From: Scalesia atractyloides
Lineage: Eukaryota > Streptophyta > Magnoliopsida > Asterales > Asteraceae
Direction: 5' to 3'
NCBI GenBank assembly: GCA_947069175.1
Contig: CAMTDV010000027.1
Span: forward strand, 43,475,369 to 43,539,368
DNA length: 64,000 nucleotides
The notes below the pieces were generated by a model, which did not search any database, had not been told where the DNA came from, and saw only the letters and a list, made by a program, of their open reading frames with translations. Positions 11,998-23,779 of the stretch are shown in pieces. A program made the translations under genes and the position numbers. The stretch's first letter is position 1; every line of letters starts with the position of its first letter.

Positions 11998-13200
11998 CCT
12001 TTGACGAGAGTGCCACTAGCTAAGTAGTTTGCATAATCTGCGTGCCAAGGTTCTTCTCTGTATTCAACCATTTCTAAGGATTCTGTGAGGATTTTTTCAT
12101 TGATGAGTTCTTCTCGAGTCTTATCTAGAGCAGGGTCTTCAAGATGAGATAGGTGATCAGCAATAGTGTTTTCAGCTCCTATTTTTGTCCTATGAGATAT
12201 GGGATGGAAATGTTTTTCCTTTCTTTGTCCTATGATTGCTCCAACGGCAAAATCGCTTGTATCGCACATGATTTCAAAAGATAATTTCCAATATGGTGCA
12301 ATCATGATTGGTACCTTGACTAACATATCTTTAACGGCAATAAATGTTATAGTGCAATCCTTATCAAAGATAAATGAGGCATCTTTTTCAAGCAACTTTG
12401 TTAGAGGTCGAGAGATTTTGAAAAAATCTTTGATAAATCGCTTGTGGAATCCGGCATATCCTAGGAAACTTCGAATAGCTCGAACATATGATGGAGGAGG
12501 TATTCGGGAATTGGTATCGATTTTTGCACGATCGACTTCCATACATGTGTTGGTGATTTTGTGACTGAGTACTATTCCCTCGATGACCATAAAATTGCAC
12601 TTTTCTCAATTAAGGGCGAGGTTAGTCTCCTCACATCTTGATAGCATCGTTTAAGGTTATCGAGGCATTGGTCAAATGAATCACCGAAAATAGAGAAGTC
12701 ATCAATGAAAACTTCCATGGTTTTATCTATCATATCGTGGAAAATGGCCACCATACATCGTTGGAACGTTGCAGGGGCGTTGTATAGGCTAAATGGCATG
12801 CGTCGATGTGCAAGAGTTCCGTAGGGACAAGTGAAGGTGGTTTTCTCTTAGTCTTCCGGTGCAATGGGAATTTGGAAGCACCCAGAGAATCTATCTAGAA
12901 AACAGTAGAACTTGTGATCGGATAATCGCTCTAAAATTTGATCAATGAAGGGTAAAGGAAAATGGTCTTTTCTTGTGGCTTCATTGAGTCTTCTATAATA
13001 TATGCAAACTAACCATCCAGTGACGGCTCGTGTCGTTATGAGCTCGATCTTTTTGTTGGTTACAACTGTCAGAAATGGGGTAGATGAGTTCAACGTCTAA
13101 GAGTTTGATGACTTCCTTTTTTACTACTTCTTGCACGTTAGGTTTAACCCGCCTTTGTGGTTAGATCACCGCTTTGTAGTCATCTTCCATTAGGATTTAT
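11998..13200 (-). pseudogene. Athila-type reverse transcriptase and truncated RNase H
   Basis: RT blocks are clear: RRLNEATRKDHFPLPFIDQI (about 13000), PFSLYNAPATFQRCM and the catalytic FIDDFSIFG (about 12690), then RSFLGYAGFHKRFIKDF in the thumb/connection. RNase H begins with MCDTSDFAVGAIIGQRK, keeping the first Asp, but jumps from ISHRT to KIGAENTIADHLSHLE. About 60 residues of the domain, including the catalytic Glu and Asp, are missing. Frame changes occur at about 12600, 12800-12850 and 13090. This is a dead copy of the polymerase. Confidence 0.8.
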
Positions 13201-13537
13201 GTGTGCAAATGGAAGGACTAATGCCTTTGATTTCCATTAGCTTCCATGCAATTGCCGTCTTGTGTTTTTTAAGTAAATTGAGTAATATTTCTTGTTCAAG
13301 ATAGGTGAGATACGAGGAAATGATAACGGGAAGCTTACCTTTATTATCTAAGAATGCGTTTTCTAAGCCTTTCGAATGTTCTTTGAGCTCAAGAGAAAGT
13401 GGGTCTTCAATATATGGCTTAGTTTTTGGTTCGCCATCGTGGTCGATGGCCAAAAAGGTTTGTTCGGTAGTGGCTTCCTCTTTGATGAATTGGTCATTTT
13501 GTTCCTCCGTATTGGGTGGTTCTACTTCATCGTCCAA
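13190..13537 (-). pseudogene. Protease-to-RT linker and RT N-terminus (Athila-type)
   Basis: A 115-residue open frame contains LPVIISSYLTYLEQEIL and KHKTAIAWKLMEIKGISPS. These are the segments normally just N-terminal to the Gypsy RT fingers in Athila elements. The frame ends before the RT core, which continues in another frame. Protease should lie between about 13540 and 14100, but no DTG/DSG motif could be read with confidence there. Confidence 0.6.
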
Positions 13538-14119
13538 CTAGGGTCGTCATTGCCAATTGGGTATTTCATTGATGTATTTATGTTAAAGTTTCGCTTGTCC
13601 GCCCCAAGTTTAGTGGGAAGATTATGGTGTTTTTGTTTGAACAAAGCTTGATGGGTTTTGATGAATGGTTGTCCCAACATGAGGGAGAATCATCTAGGAT
13701 GATAAAGTCAGTTAGTACAACCGTTTGGTGCGTTTGAATAAGAAAGTTCTCAACCACTCACATAGCATGTTTATTTTTTCAATTAGCCAAGAGGATAGGA
13801 ATTTTGATCTGAAGAGAATCACCAGTACCTAATCTTTTGAATACATAGCTAGGCATTATATTAACGCAAAGATCTTTATTTATTGAAATGTTACTAATAT
13901 AGATGTTTTGAATAAAACATTTTATCGGTTTATGTTTAATTCAATTTGTTCATCTTGTATTAGTGAAGTTTGATCTTTAGTTAAATTAACACTTGCCATT
14001 TCTTTGATGTTAGGATTAGTGTTTAACTCTTTAAAAAACTTAGCATGAGAGGGAACCAAACTATGATTTTCAAAAGAAGGTTGTTATTTCTTGGAGGTCG
14101 TGTTGTTCCACTTCGAAAT

Positions 14120-14542
14120 TTATCTTTGTAAACTTACCTTCCGTGTGGCTTGGTTCGGGTTTTTCATCTTCATGTGTTGAGTTTTCTTTGAGTGGTTCTC
14201 TTGTGATTTTACCTCTTCTATGATTACCTTGTTGGTACAAATGGTCTTTTCTTTTGCACGAGATTTCTTGATCAAGAGTTCTAAGTTCTTGGAACTTTGT
14301 ATGTGGCTTTCGGCTTTGGGGATGATTGTGGGTGGTGTTTCGTGTGTTTCAAATGATGGAGTGTCCCAATCAAAGCTTGACTTTGGGAGCTCAAACCTTG
14401 GTTCCTCATATGTTGTGTATACGGTTAATGGTTGAAAGAGGTAATGATTTTGTACCGAATGTGATTCACCACATATCGTACAATATGGTTCCACATAATC
14501 ATCGTAATAGTAGTAGTCATAATCTCCCATGTAGTAATCCAT
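14120..14542 (-). pseudogene. Gag C-terminal remnant (Athila-type)
   Basis: A 140-residue frame starts with a Tyr/Asp-rich stretch (MDYYMGDYDYYYYDDY) followed by a zinc-knuckle-like CTICGESHSVQNH, then a hydrophilic Lys/Glu-rich tail. It begins only about 360 bases from the primer site. The usual several-hundred-residue capsid part of gag is therefore missing, presumably by an internal deletion. Assignment to gag is from position and the CxxC...H pattern. Confidence 0.5.
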
Positions 14543-14604
14543 TGTTTGGATAATGCCCAGAAGATTACGGCTCTAATGAATTTTTTTTTTGGTGAAAACA
14601 GAAG

Positions 14605-14800
14605 GTTAAGAGGGCCCCATGTTGATTAGGTACGGCCCCGTGTTTAGGACTGCGTTTTATCAGATACTGGGTGTTTTTAACATGACACCGTGTCAAATGA
14701 AGTATGGCCCTGCGTGAGCCTTCTATGAAGAAGTCTTGTTGATTTTCAGTTATTGTAAGTTGAACACGGCCCTGTGTCAAATGTGGCACGGCCCCATGTA
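14605..14800. repeat. GC-rich palindrome cluster in the 5' leader
   Basis: Variants of GTACGGCCCCGTGT, ACACGGCCCTGTGT and GCACGGCCCCATGT lie at about 14608-14642, 14685-14715 and 14763-14800, between the gag remnant and the primer site. They form pairs, as at 7805-8005. Confidence 0.7.
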
Positions 14801-14904
14801 AAGCTTTTGTAACTGAAATTTTAGAAAACACAAGAAGAATTTGGGCAGAAAAACTGAAAAAGATGATTAGGCTGTTGATTTTAAACTTTCTTAAAATCCT
14901 TGTA

Positions 14905-14922
14905 TCCCCGGTAATGACGCCA
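14905..14922 (-). other. Primer binding site (tRNA-Asp-like)
   Basis: The minus strand reads TGGCGTCATTACCGGGGA, a variant of the TGGCGCCGTTGCCGGGGA site typical of Athila/Tat elements. It sits 11 bases from the LTR. Confidence 0.8.
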
Positions 14923-14933
14923 AAAACTTGACG

Positions 14934-16551
14934 TGATGCGATTGTGGTATAATTTTTGATATATTTTTAAGCACCTTTACTCATTTATCAAGCTTTAAAT
15001 TTATAAAACACGATATAACACTATCACTCTCTACAACACGCTAGGGCAAGTGCACCTGTTGTTGGCGTAGTATAGTGATAGTAAGATACTAAGGTCGTCC
15101 AAGTACATAAGAGCTTTTAATACCTGAATATCATCAACGACTAATCCAACCAAATTTTGAGAAAAGATTTAGATAATTAAAGCTAAAGCAAAACGATAGA
15201 CAAGATTGAATCACTTGGTTCCGACTCATTTTTTACGTATCCTTTGATGATTTCCACACTTTAGGTTTTTTAAGAGATTATCTTGGTTATAGTGGCATGT
15301 CCCTATTTTGGAGGCAACGCTACCTCGGTCATATTGGTATGAGTTAGTAGGCGTACAGTCCCGCAAGGCCGAAATATTATAATATAATTAAGCAAGTTAT
15401 TAATTCAAAATGTGGCATGTCTCTCTTTTTGAGGCAATGTTACACTCGACCATATTGGTCTGAGTTAGAAGGGATGCAGTCTCGCAAGGGCGGTTAAAAG
15501 TTTTAATAGTAATTTAGATATAAGGGATTCAAGCCGTTCTTACTTCCCCCGCTTTGTTACTATCGGCCTCAAAGGAAGTCCAAATAAGATTGAATCAAGT
15601 CCTCGCAAGATCTATACACTGAACGAGGCAAGAACTTTACCCAAACCACCCTTCTAATCCCCTTCCAGACAGTTAACACGCTTTATATAGACCGTAAAGA
15701 CACGAATGAGTGAATCAACAAAACATGAAGAGATGATAGAATAAAGTTCAATTTCAATACAAAAAACTAGTTATTAAAGTCATTAATACATGCTGAATTA
15801 AAAAGTTAACCAAAGCATGGAAATCAAAACTACTACATAAAGGATTTGTCTTCATCAAGTGATGTAAGAGATTAGCCAAATATGGCCATAGTTTGACAAA
15901 AACTCTTATGATCAATCTTGGATCCCGAAACTACTACACACTCTAAACTCTAACGATTGTGGTGGATGATGGTGTTGAAGTGGTGGTGAGGTGAAAGAGA
16001 GGTTTGCCAAGGGATGGATTGCAATTGAACCAAACACCCCTATTTATAGTTGGAAACAGACTCTTCACACAGCTTTGTGTCTCTTTCTTCTCTGGCTTCC
16101 TTAAATGAGTGTGTCAGTTCGTATGCTCACACGGCCCTGTGGTCTTGTTTTTGTTGTACTTATTGAAGATTTTGCATATCTGGGAGTTGACCATGACCCT
16201 TGTCCATGGGGGCATGACCTCGTGTCTCTTGTTTGCTTCTGTTTGTCTTTTTTCATGGAATCTAGAGTGGGGCATGGCCCCATGACTTGGTGGCACGTCC
16301 CCGTGTTTGTCTTCTGATTTGTTATTTTTGATCTTGAGGTGAAGCTCAGAGGGTCGGTATGAAGTGTCAACGTCTCTTCTTTTGTATTTATGCTTTTTTT
16401 GCCATTAATTTGTTTATTTTTTACATTTAAACTTTTTTAATACTGAAATTAAAAGTATACGAAGAAATACATTTTTTCCAATATTAGTACATAAAATGGT
16501 TGATTTTATAAATTATTGATACAATTTATACGTTGCATTTGGTGCATATCA
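14934..16551 (-). repeat. 5' LTR of Athila-type element
   Basis: 1618 bp, same ends as the left LTR. The minus-strand TATA box (CTATAAATA) is at 16041-16049. Palindromes occur at 16125-16305. Differences from the left LTR are scattered substitutions and small indels, indicating an old insertion. Confidence 0.85.
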
Positions 16552-17515
16552 TTTACACATACTTTTTTATGGTATAACTTGATTAGAATCACGTGTGTCA
16601 TACGTCTTTAAGTTAAAAACAAAATTAAATAAAAAAAATATAATAAATTTATACACATTGTAGTAATCAATTCCTTACTAAATTAAATACAAATCTTATT
16701 TATCAATGTTTTACTAATAGTTACATATATATTTAAATGATGGTGATACTATGCACTTCAGTTAGCCCTTTTAGGCAACTTGTGGTCCTATAAAAATTCG
16801 AAAGACAGATTGAAGGTGATTAGAGTTTATTATAATAAAACAAATGAAGTATCAAGCTTCATAATAAAAGTGAAGAAACATCCAACAATACAAAATGAAA
16901 GCAAATCCAAACATCTAAAAAAGTAAATGTTTGGTATAAATGTTTGATCGGAACAAATAATCAAACTCCCAAAAACTGACCATCAAACATAAATCTACTA
17001 TTTCATATTTGTCTTTAAAATGTCAAGCTTGAGTTCCTTATTAGTAATATTCTTCATAATGTCAATTAAATCTCCATTTCTTTCTTTAGACATAGTTGAA
17101 ATTCCATTCGAAGTATAAAGATCATTCAATTTACGTTTAGAGTTCTTTCCTTTAATACAATCAAAGTGAAAATTTTTCACTAATGGTATTAAAATTCCAA
17201 CTCTTAACATAAGATTGTGTAGCAGCATTCTTGTCTTCTTTAGCAATATATTTCTAAAAGAAAAAAAAATATAATTAGTATTACAATGTCATAAATGGAT
17301 TTAATATTAGTATAGTCGGATTAGGTAATGAAATATAACAAAAAGACAAGGGTTTATAATAGCTGACAATTATTTAATATTTTAATAAGGTCAAAAATAA
17401 CTGATTTATCATCAATTATTTTCTTAATTTCATATACTTCATTTAGATGTTCTAAGTTATACTTTGTTCTAAGTTATACTCAATGGCCTCACTTTTGCAA
17501 TACTCTACTTGTAAG
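16552..17515. other. Spacer with one unrecognised reading frame
   Basis: AT-rich sequence between the Athila element and an inverted Athila fragment. A minus-strand 82-residue frame (16998-17246), Lys/Asn-rich, contains NFHFDCIKGKNSKRKLND. I do not recognise it and base composition alone could produce it. Nothing else is supported. Confidence 0.4.
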
Positions 17516-19110
17516 CCTTGAATTGTTTGTCTTAAAACAAGTCTTACGCAAAACTGTACTTGTAACCACCAAAACACCCTAAATCTTTTTCAAAATATTT
17601 TATTTTATTTTATTTGTCTTGTTTTTAATTTAAGTTAGAAACCAAGTTCTATTTTTTTTTTGTTTTTTACAAGCTTACAACCGATAGCGCTTTGATAAAA
17701 AGAACCATATATGAAAAATTTATAAAACGACATGATAATTTTTTTTAGTTTGATTGTATATATATTTTTCACACTTTTTACCCTTTTCTCACAAATTGTG
17801 AGTTTTGAGCCTTTACCGAGTATTCAACACCATATCTTTACTAAATGCTAACTTTTCATTTCTTGTGTGATAGCCCGTATGGTTCTTACGAATCTAGAAC
17901 TTGACAAGACGATACATTCGCAGTCCTTATCGACTAATCCAAATAAGTAAATGATTGAGGCATGATGACTGTTCCCATTTTTCGTTTCAACCTAATTTTC
18001 TCATTTTTATCTCCCCACCAAAACAAAAAAATATCCCCTAGTCAACCATTTTGAGCCTAAGCCTATCGTTTCAAAACCCGCAAAATACAAATTTTACAAC
18101 AATCACCCATTACCCTAAACCTTTTTATTTTCACACCCCTTATTTTAGTAAAAAAAATCGGTTCTTTTGAAATATATAAAAATGTGAAATAAAAAAATCA
18201 TTAGTTGCTTGAAATAAACTAAGCAAATTTCTTGCTTATAAGTCTTTAGTTTGTATCTAAGTCACAAACAAATGAATTTTCAAAAGAAAACTGATGTTTT
18301 TACGCATTTAGCCATTTTTCATATAAAATCTCTATCCATAGCCAAAAACCTGCCATTTCTAAAGTATTCTTGATATTTACAAGGATTATTTCAAAAAAAG
18401 GAGAATGTTTGATTACTTGTCAAGCATATGGTAGGAGTAAGTTTCATACCGAGACCAAACGTTTCACTTATACATTTTCGGCCGAGTGTTGAGTAATCAC
18501 TTGTGAGGTGTGTGAACTTGTATATAACTTAATGAAATTTTCAAAAGGCATGTTATTCCTAAAAATATATATTTTTCTTAAAAGAGTTCTAAATAAGTAA
18601 TGTCAAATAGAAATGTAAATAAAATAAAAACAAAAATAAAAAGAACTTGAATTCCCGAAACTCTAAAACAAGACCCCCCCCCAAAAAAAAAACATTCTTC
18701 TCTACCTATTCCATTTCGGTGTGCAAGCAATATCAAAAAGTTTTGCTTTAGTACAAGCAAAGATTCAAGTGTGAGGGTATTTGATATGCACAAAATATAA
18801 CATATAAATTATATCAAATGAGGTATAAAATCAACGCTTTTATGTAGTAATGTTGGAAAATGTGTTTCTTTATATACTTTTGATTTTCATAATTAAAAGA
18901 GCTTAAATGTACAAAAGGAACAAACTAACGACATAAACCAACATAAATATAAAAGAAGAGAAGTTGACACATTATACCGACTCTCCGAGCTTCACCCCTA
19001 GACCCAAAACAACAAATCACAAGACAAGCACGGGATCATGCCACCAAGGCATGGGGTCGTGCCCCACTCCAGAATCCATAAAAAAGACAAATAGAAACCG
19101 ACAAGAGTAT
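17516..19110 (+). mobile_element. Truncated Athila 3' end, inverted relative to 4.8-16.6 kb copy
   Basis: This segment is the reverse complement of about 6089-7700: the same interior, then the purine tract (about 18765-18780, AAGTGTGAGGGTATT), the TGATATGC LTR start and the first 330 bases of the LTR. It stops abruptly within the LTR at about 19110. A C9 plus A10 tract occurs at 18674-18692. It is a fragment of a second element lying on the plus strand. Confidence 0.8.
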
Positions 19111-19111
19111 G

Positions 19112-19210
19112 GATGGTAAAAATACCCGAGCCCGATGGGTATATCCGAAACCCGACACAAATGGGACGGGTATACCGATACCCGATGGGTATTACGCCGG
19201 GTATAGGATT
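19112..19210. repeat. Repeats of ACCCGATGGGTAT
   Basis: The palindromic-looking units CCCGATGGGTAT, CGGGTATACCGATACCC and CCGGGTATAGG recur in about 100 bases at the break point of the truncated Athila. Similar simple GGGTAT/ATACCC clusters are common in plant TE ends. The source element was not identified. Confidence 0.5.
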
Positions 19211-19253
19211 AGTTTTAAAAATTTTCGCGGGTATGAGATTTGGGATTAGTTTT

Positions 19254-19333
19254 AAAAATTTTGATCTTATATGATATAAATGATTATATGGCTACAAAAT
19301 TAAATATTACACATCAATATATTTAATCTTACA
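19254..19333 (-). repeat. Remnant of Copia 3' LTR
   Basis: Matches 25390-25470 (blocks such as ATAAATGATTATATG and TATATTTAATCTTAC). It ends CA next to the purine tract at 19334-19345 (minus strand AAGTGGGAGAA). The rest of the LTR is missing to the left. Confidence 0.75.
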
Positions 19334-19735
19334 TTCTCCCACTTAGCAAATTAATCATTTATCATGAATGTTAGATAAGCCTGATTAGGAGTTAACACTC
19401 ATTTTAGCTTTAAACCAAGAACCATAGCATAGAAATACAATCGTTGAATCATCATTCGACTTAGGACCCCCACTAGTCATACTACAGCCTTAATTTAAAA
19501 CCTAACAGCTATGATCAAAATACCCAAATAAGCCCTGTAGCGTTTGATTTGTGTTTATATTTATCTATATATCATTATACCGGCATAACATATGTTAGAG
19601 ACATACAACATCAAACTGAGGAAATTTTATTAATTAAAACATAAGTAAGCACAATATGCTATTAAATAAGGTCTTTAGTAAATACCATATTCGAAATATG
19701 TCCTTCGAAAACTTTAGGTGGGAGACCTTTAGTAA

Positions 19736-20223
19736 TCAGATCCGCAAGCATATTTTAGTACTAATATACTCAATACAAAGATTGTTTTCCGCAACTCGTT
19801 CACGTACGAACAAGTATTTTGTATCGAGATATAAACTAGCTCCAATCGAACTGTTGTCACAGTAAAGCTTCAATGGTCTAGAAATGGAATTAACGATTTT
19901 GAGTCCAATGATCAGATTTCTAAGCAACATTCCATGACAGGTTGCGTAATACACAACAATGTATTCTGCCATCATTGTGGAAGTTGTGATTAACTGTTGT
20001 TTATGATTCTTCCATGAGATAGGTCCGTCTTCTAACATAAAGATATAGCCTGAAGTGGATTTCTTTCATCTTTGCATTTAGCATTTCTTAGCTGCTTTCT
20101 AGTGATCTAGGCAAGGATTAGTCTGATAACGGCCTAGCATTCCAGCAATATAAGCGATATCTGGGCGAGTACAGACTTGAGCATACATCAGGCTCTTGAC
20201 TACTGATGCGTAAGGTATCTGGC
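19736..20223 (-). pseudogene. Copia RNase H
   Basis: The frame 19736-20038 contains ISWKNHKQQLITTSTMMAEY, LKLYCDNSSIGASLY and the AENNLCIEYI tail of Copia RNase H. It has the usual 'S-T-M-AEY' Glu and the 'YCDN' Asp. The link to the RT frame (20039-20223) has stops or shifts. The first catalytic Asp region (usually GYxDADWAG) falls in the broken link and was not recovered. Confidence 0.75.
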
Positions 20224-21132
20224 TCATTTGCTCCTTTTTAACCTCTGTTGTCGGACATTGGAATGAACCAAAACATCTCCCTTAACTACTGGAGCGACTG
20301 AGGGTTTGCATTGTTGCATGTTGTAACATGTAAGGACACGATCTATGTAAGCCTTTTGAGACAATCCTAAGATCCCTTTGTGTCTATCTCGGTGAATTTT
20401 GATGCCAATGACGTAAGAAGCATCTCCGAGATCCTTCATGTTGAAGTTATGCGAGAGTAGCTGCTTCGACTCATGCAACATGTCTAAACTATTACCTGCA
20501 AATAGAATATCATCTACGTAAAGGACAAGTATAGTAAAGTTGTTCCCACTCATCTTGAGGTAGGTGCATTGATCCACTTGATTCTTTGCAAAACCTTGTT
20601 TCTTCATGACTTCATCAAACTTAAGGTACCATTGACGTGATGCTTGTTTTAACCCGTAAATGGATTTCTTCAACTTACAGACTAGATGCTGCTCACCTTC
20701 AGGTTTAAAGCCTTCAGGTTGTTTCACGTAAACATCTTCGTCTAAGTCTCCGTTAAGGAAAGCAGTTCTGACGTCCATCTGATGCAGCTCTAAATCGAAA
20801 TGAGCTACTAGGGCCATAGCGATCCTTAATGAATCTTTACGAGAGACAGGTGAAAACGTCTCTTGATAATCCATTCCCTCTTTCTGAGTGTAGCCCTTTG
20901 CAACCAATCTTGCTTTGTAGCATTCAATGTTCCCATTCGGATCTAGTTTTGTTTTGAATACCCATTTACATCCTACGGGTTTGACACCGTTGGGTAATTC
21001 TAGCAAATCCCAAACGCCATTTTTCTTCATGGATTCAAACTCATCAATCATTGCTTTATTCCATTCAGAAGACTGATCACTACTAATGGCTTCATTATAA
21101 GAGATAGGATCATTGAGCTTTCCAGCATCCAT
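20224..21132 (-). pseudogene. Copia reverse transcriptase (long open segment)
   Basis: A 302-residue open segment carries nearly the whole Copia RT. It begins with the linker DPISYNEAISSDQSSEWNKA, then GCKWVFKTKLDPNG, ARLVAKGYTQKEGMDY, LHQMDVRTAFLNGDL, KSIYGLKQASRQWY and the catalytic FTILVLYVDDILFAG (YVDD intact). It copies element RNA into DNA inside the virus-like particle. The part after about residue 285 departs from the family, so a frameshift toward RNase H lies near 20270. Upstream, an out-of-frame 190-residue segment (21048-21620) holds the integrase C-terminus and linker. Confidence 0.85.
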
Positions 21133-22540
21133 TTAAGTAAGGTAGCTAACATAATCATCCCAATTAGTAGGCCTTCGTTGCCTAGATGACGTCCTGAGTT
21201 GATTATCGGGTTCTGCGTTGTCTTGGTTTTAAGCGTTTGATGTGCCTTCGTTATGAGGTATAATGGGTTCTGATTGTGGAGGTGAATTAGGAGTTGGTGC
21301 AGTAGCTTCAGGTTTAGTTCTTGCATTGGGTATAAGAGGAGTAAACAGAGTAATGGTAAGTGACGAGTCTCTCCCCCCGCCTCTTGTACTTCTTGCAATT
21401 CTTCGTAAGGGTTGGTATTGCTCCCACTTACCTTGAAATCCTCCAGGCACGCGACACACTTGGTTTCAACAATACGGGTGACATGGGAAGGACAATAGAA
21501 ATGATAACCCTTTGAGTGATCAGGATACCCGATAAAGAAACAAGTAACTGTTTTAGGGTCAAGTTTCCTTAGGAAAGGATTGTAAATTTTCGCTTCAGCA
21601 ATGCAGCCCCATACTTTCATATATTTAAGACTCGGTTTCCTTCCTGTCCAAAGTTCATAAGGAGTTTTAGGGATAGACTTAGAAGGAACTCTATTGAGTA
21701 TATGAACAGCTGCTTATAACGCTTCAGTCCAATGGAATAATGGTAAATTAGTGTTGGCTAATATACTGCGCACCATGTTCATAAGGGTACGGTTTCTTCG
21801 TTCAGCGACACCATTTTGCTAAGGTGTACCTAGCATGGGGTATTGGTTTACAATCCCCTGGCCCTTACAAAACTCATAAAATGGACCAGGAGTTTGACCC
21901 GCATCAGTATGTCTTCCATAATATTCACCGCCTATATCTGATCTCACAACTTTAATTTGACGATCTACTTGTTTTCCAACTTTAGCTTTATAATCTTAAA
22001 AGTTGTAAGAGATTCAGATTTTTCCTTAATGAGATACAAGTACATGTAATGAGAATAATCATCAATGAAAGTGATAAATGAAGTATGTCCTATTATGCAA
22101 GTGATTTGGTAAGGACCAATAATGTCAGTATGAATGAGTTCTAATAAATTAGAGCTCCTAGTGGCACCTTTCTTATTCGCTAATGTCATTTTACCTTTAA
22201 GACATTTGACACATGTTCCAAAATTAGTGAAATCGAGAAGAGGTAAGATTTCATCCTTTACGAGTCGACTTAATCATTCTCTTGAGATGTGGCCTAAACG
22301 TTGATGACACAACATGGATGAAGTCTCTAAGTCTCGATTCTGTTTCATCTTTGTGAGTGATTCATTAATATTATATGACACCAAAGATTTGGAAAAATCA
22401 TCATCTAGTTCTAATCTATTGAGACCACCATCCAAAATGCTAGTACCATGAACAACGCAATCATAGAGAATAGAGAGTTTGTGATGACCATGAGAAAAAC
22501 AAAACCGTCTATGTCTAACATTGGTTCGATACAAGATTCC
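21133..22540 (-). pseudogene. Copia GAG-pre-integrase region and integrase
   Basis: The pre-integrase block is in 22274-22534 (LCHQRLGHISRE). The integrase core is in 21965-22189: SNLLELIHTDIIGPYQ, with the first catalytic Asp, and TFIDDYSHYMYLYLIKEKSE. Further core with GTP.QNGVAERRNRT-type sequence lies at about 21780-21860 in the minus strand, and the C-terminal KVWGCIAEAKIYNP begins at 21620. Several stops and frame changes separate these pieces, so the integrase is inactive as it stands. Confidence 0.78.
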
Positions 22541-22964
22541 AAGTTACCTCAGGAACATATAAGGTATCATAAAGTTTAATGCATAAACTAATTTTCATAA
22601 ATAATTGTAACGTTCCTATGGCCTTCGCTTCTAATTCTCGGTCATCCCCAACTTTAAGTGTTCTTTGGTTTCTTCCCAGCCTCTAGATTGAAAGGAATCC
22701 CTGAGATGAATTGGTTACATGAACCATAGAACCAGAATCAAACCACCAAGAATTAGCAGGAACATTTAAATTATAGGACTCAAGTATCATGAAAAAATCG
22801 TTACCTTTCTTAGCCAGCCACTCCTTAAAGTCTGGGCATTCCTTCTGCTTATGTCCTGTCTTTTTACAGAACTTGCAGTAGGGTTTGCCTAAGAAGTTCT
22901 TAGAGCTAGAAGGTGCACTTGTAGTAGGATTTAGCTTTTAGACTTTAGAAACATCCTTCCTTGG
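22541..22964 (-). pseudogene. Copia zinc knuckle and protease
   Basis: The knuckle CKFCKKTGHKQKEC (C-x2-C-x4-H-x4-C, about 22830-22880) is intact in one frame and is followed by PDFKEWLAKKG. Downstream the aspartic protease active site NSWWFDSGSMVHV is readable at about 22725-22765, with DSG intact. The frame is interrupted before the GAG-pre-integrase part (stop near 22690). Confidence 0.7.
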
Positions 22965-23600
22965 TTAATTGTTCTTCCTCTTATTAGAACTGGAGGTAGT
23001 TAAGTTTGCAACATCAGTAGTATGATCCATCTCCATACGCTCCTCCTCCTGCACGCAAATGGCGATCAGCTCACTCATCGTCCATTTGTCCTTCTGAGTG
23101 TTGTAGTTCATCTTGAATGCTTCATATGATGAAGGAAGCGAAGTAATGATGAAGTGAACAAGAAAACTATCACTGCTTTCCATGTCTAATCCCTTGAGCT
23201 TATGGGCCATGTCATTCATCATCATGATGTGTTCGCGGATGCCGCTCCTCCCATCATACTTAGTAGTCACCAGCTTAAGGATTAGAGTACTAGCGTGTGC
23301 TTTAGACGTTACATTGAATTGCTCATCCATAGAATCCAAGTAGGTTTTAGCATCTTCAAAATCAGGAATGGCTCCTCGAATTGCATTGCTTATGGATTGC
23401 TTTATGAACATGAGAGACATGCGGTTACACCTAGTCCATTTTTCATGAGTCAACTGCTCAGCAGCGGCAATCTGAGGAGTGAGATCTGCAGGCTTATTAT
23501 CTCTTAAAGCGTAATCGAAATCAAGCAAAACAAGAGTAAGCATGAGAGAGTCTTTACATGCAGCAAAGTTATCACCAGTCAATGGTGGAATCCCACAACT
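22965..23600 (-). pseudogene. Copia gag (UBN2-type capsid)
   Basis: An open stretch of about 205 residues has the gag pattern LTGDNFAACKDSLM, AKTYLDSMDEQFNV, MMNDMAHKLKGLDME, FIITSLPSSYEAFKMNY and KWTMSELIAICVQEEERM, ending in a basic KRKNN before the knuckle. It forms the element's virus-like particle. The initiating Met is not present: the frame extends upstream as SATSCGIPPLTGDNF to a stop without ATG, so the start codon has been lost or changed. Confidence 0.8.
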
Positions 23601-23779
23601 GGTTGCTGAGAGTGGAAATAATTTGAGCGAATACTAAGAAAAAAAAGTCTTAATGTGATCTAAGGGCATGTTATACTAAGGCAGGCATAAGTAATGACCA
23701 TTTTAATTATGAAGTTGTGATATTGTCTATTACTAACATCAAAATACTAGACTTAGTGAAATTCTACTTAAATGAAGAC

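Larger units (their letters stand above)
4777..16551 (-). mobile_element. Athila-lineage Ty3/Gypsy retrotransposon, decayed
   Basis: An 11.8-kb element with 1.6-kb LTRs. In minus-strand order it has a tRNA-Asp-like primer site, a gag remnant, protease/RT, a damaged RNase H, integrase, a long post-pol region with an Athila-type ORF, a purine tract and the 3' LTR. Long LTRs, the primer type and the extra ORF after pol are hallmarks of the Athila lineage. TTAAC (4771-4775) and TTTAC (16552-16556) may be a target duplication with one mismatch, but this would put base 4776 inside the LTR. All reading frames carry stops or shifts. Confidence 0.85.

Noticed and set aside
16998..17246. 82-residue minus-strand frame as a gene
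   Set aside because: Low complexity and AT-driven, with no promoter, homology or neighbours to support it.
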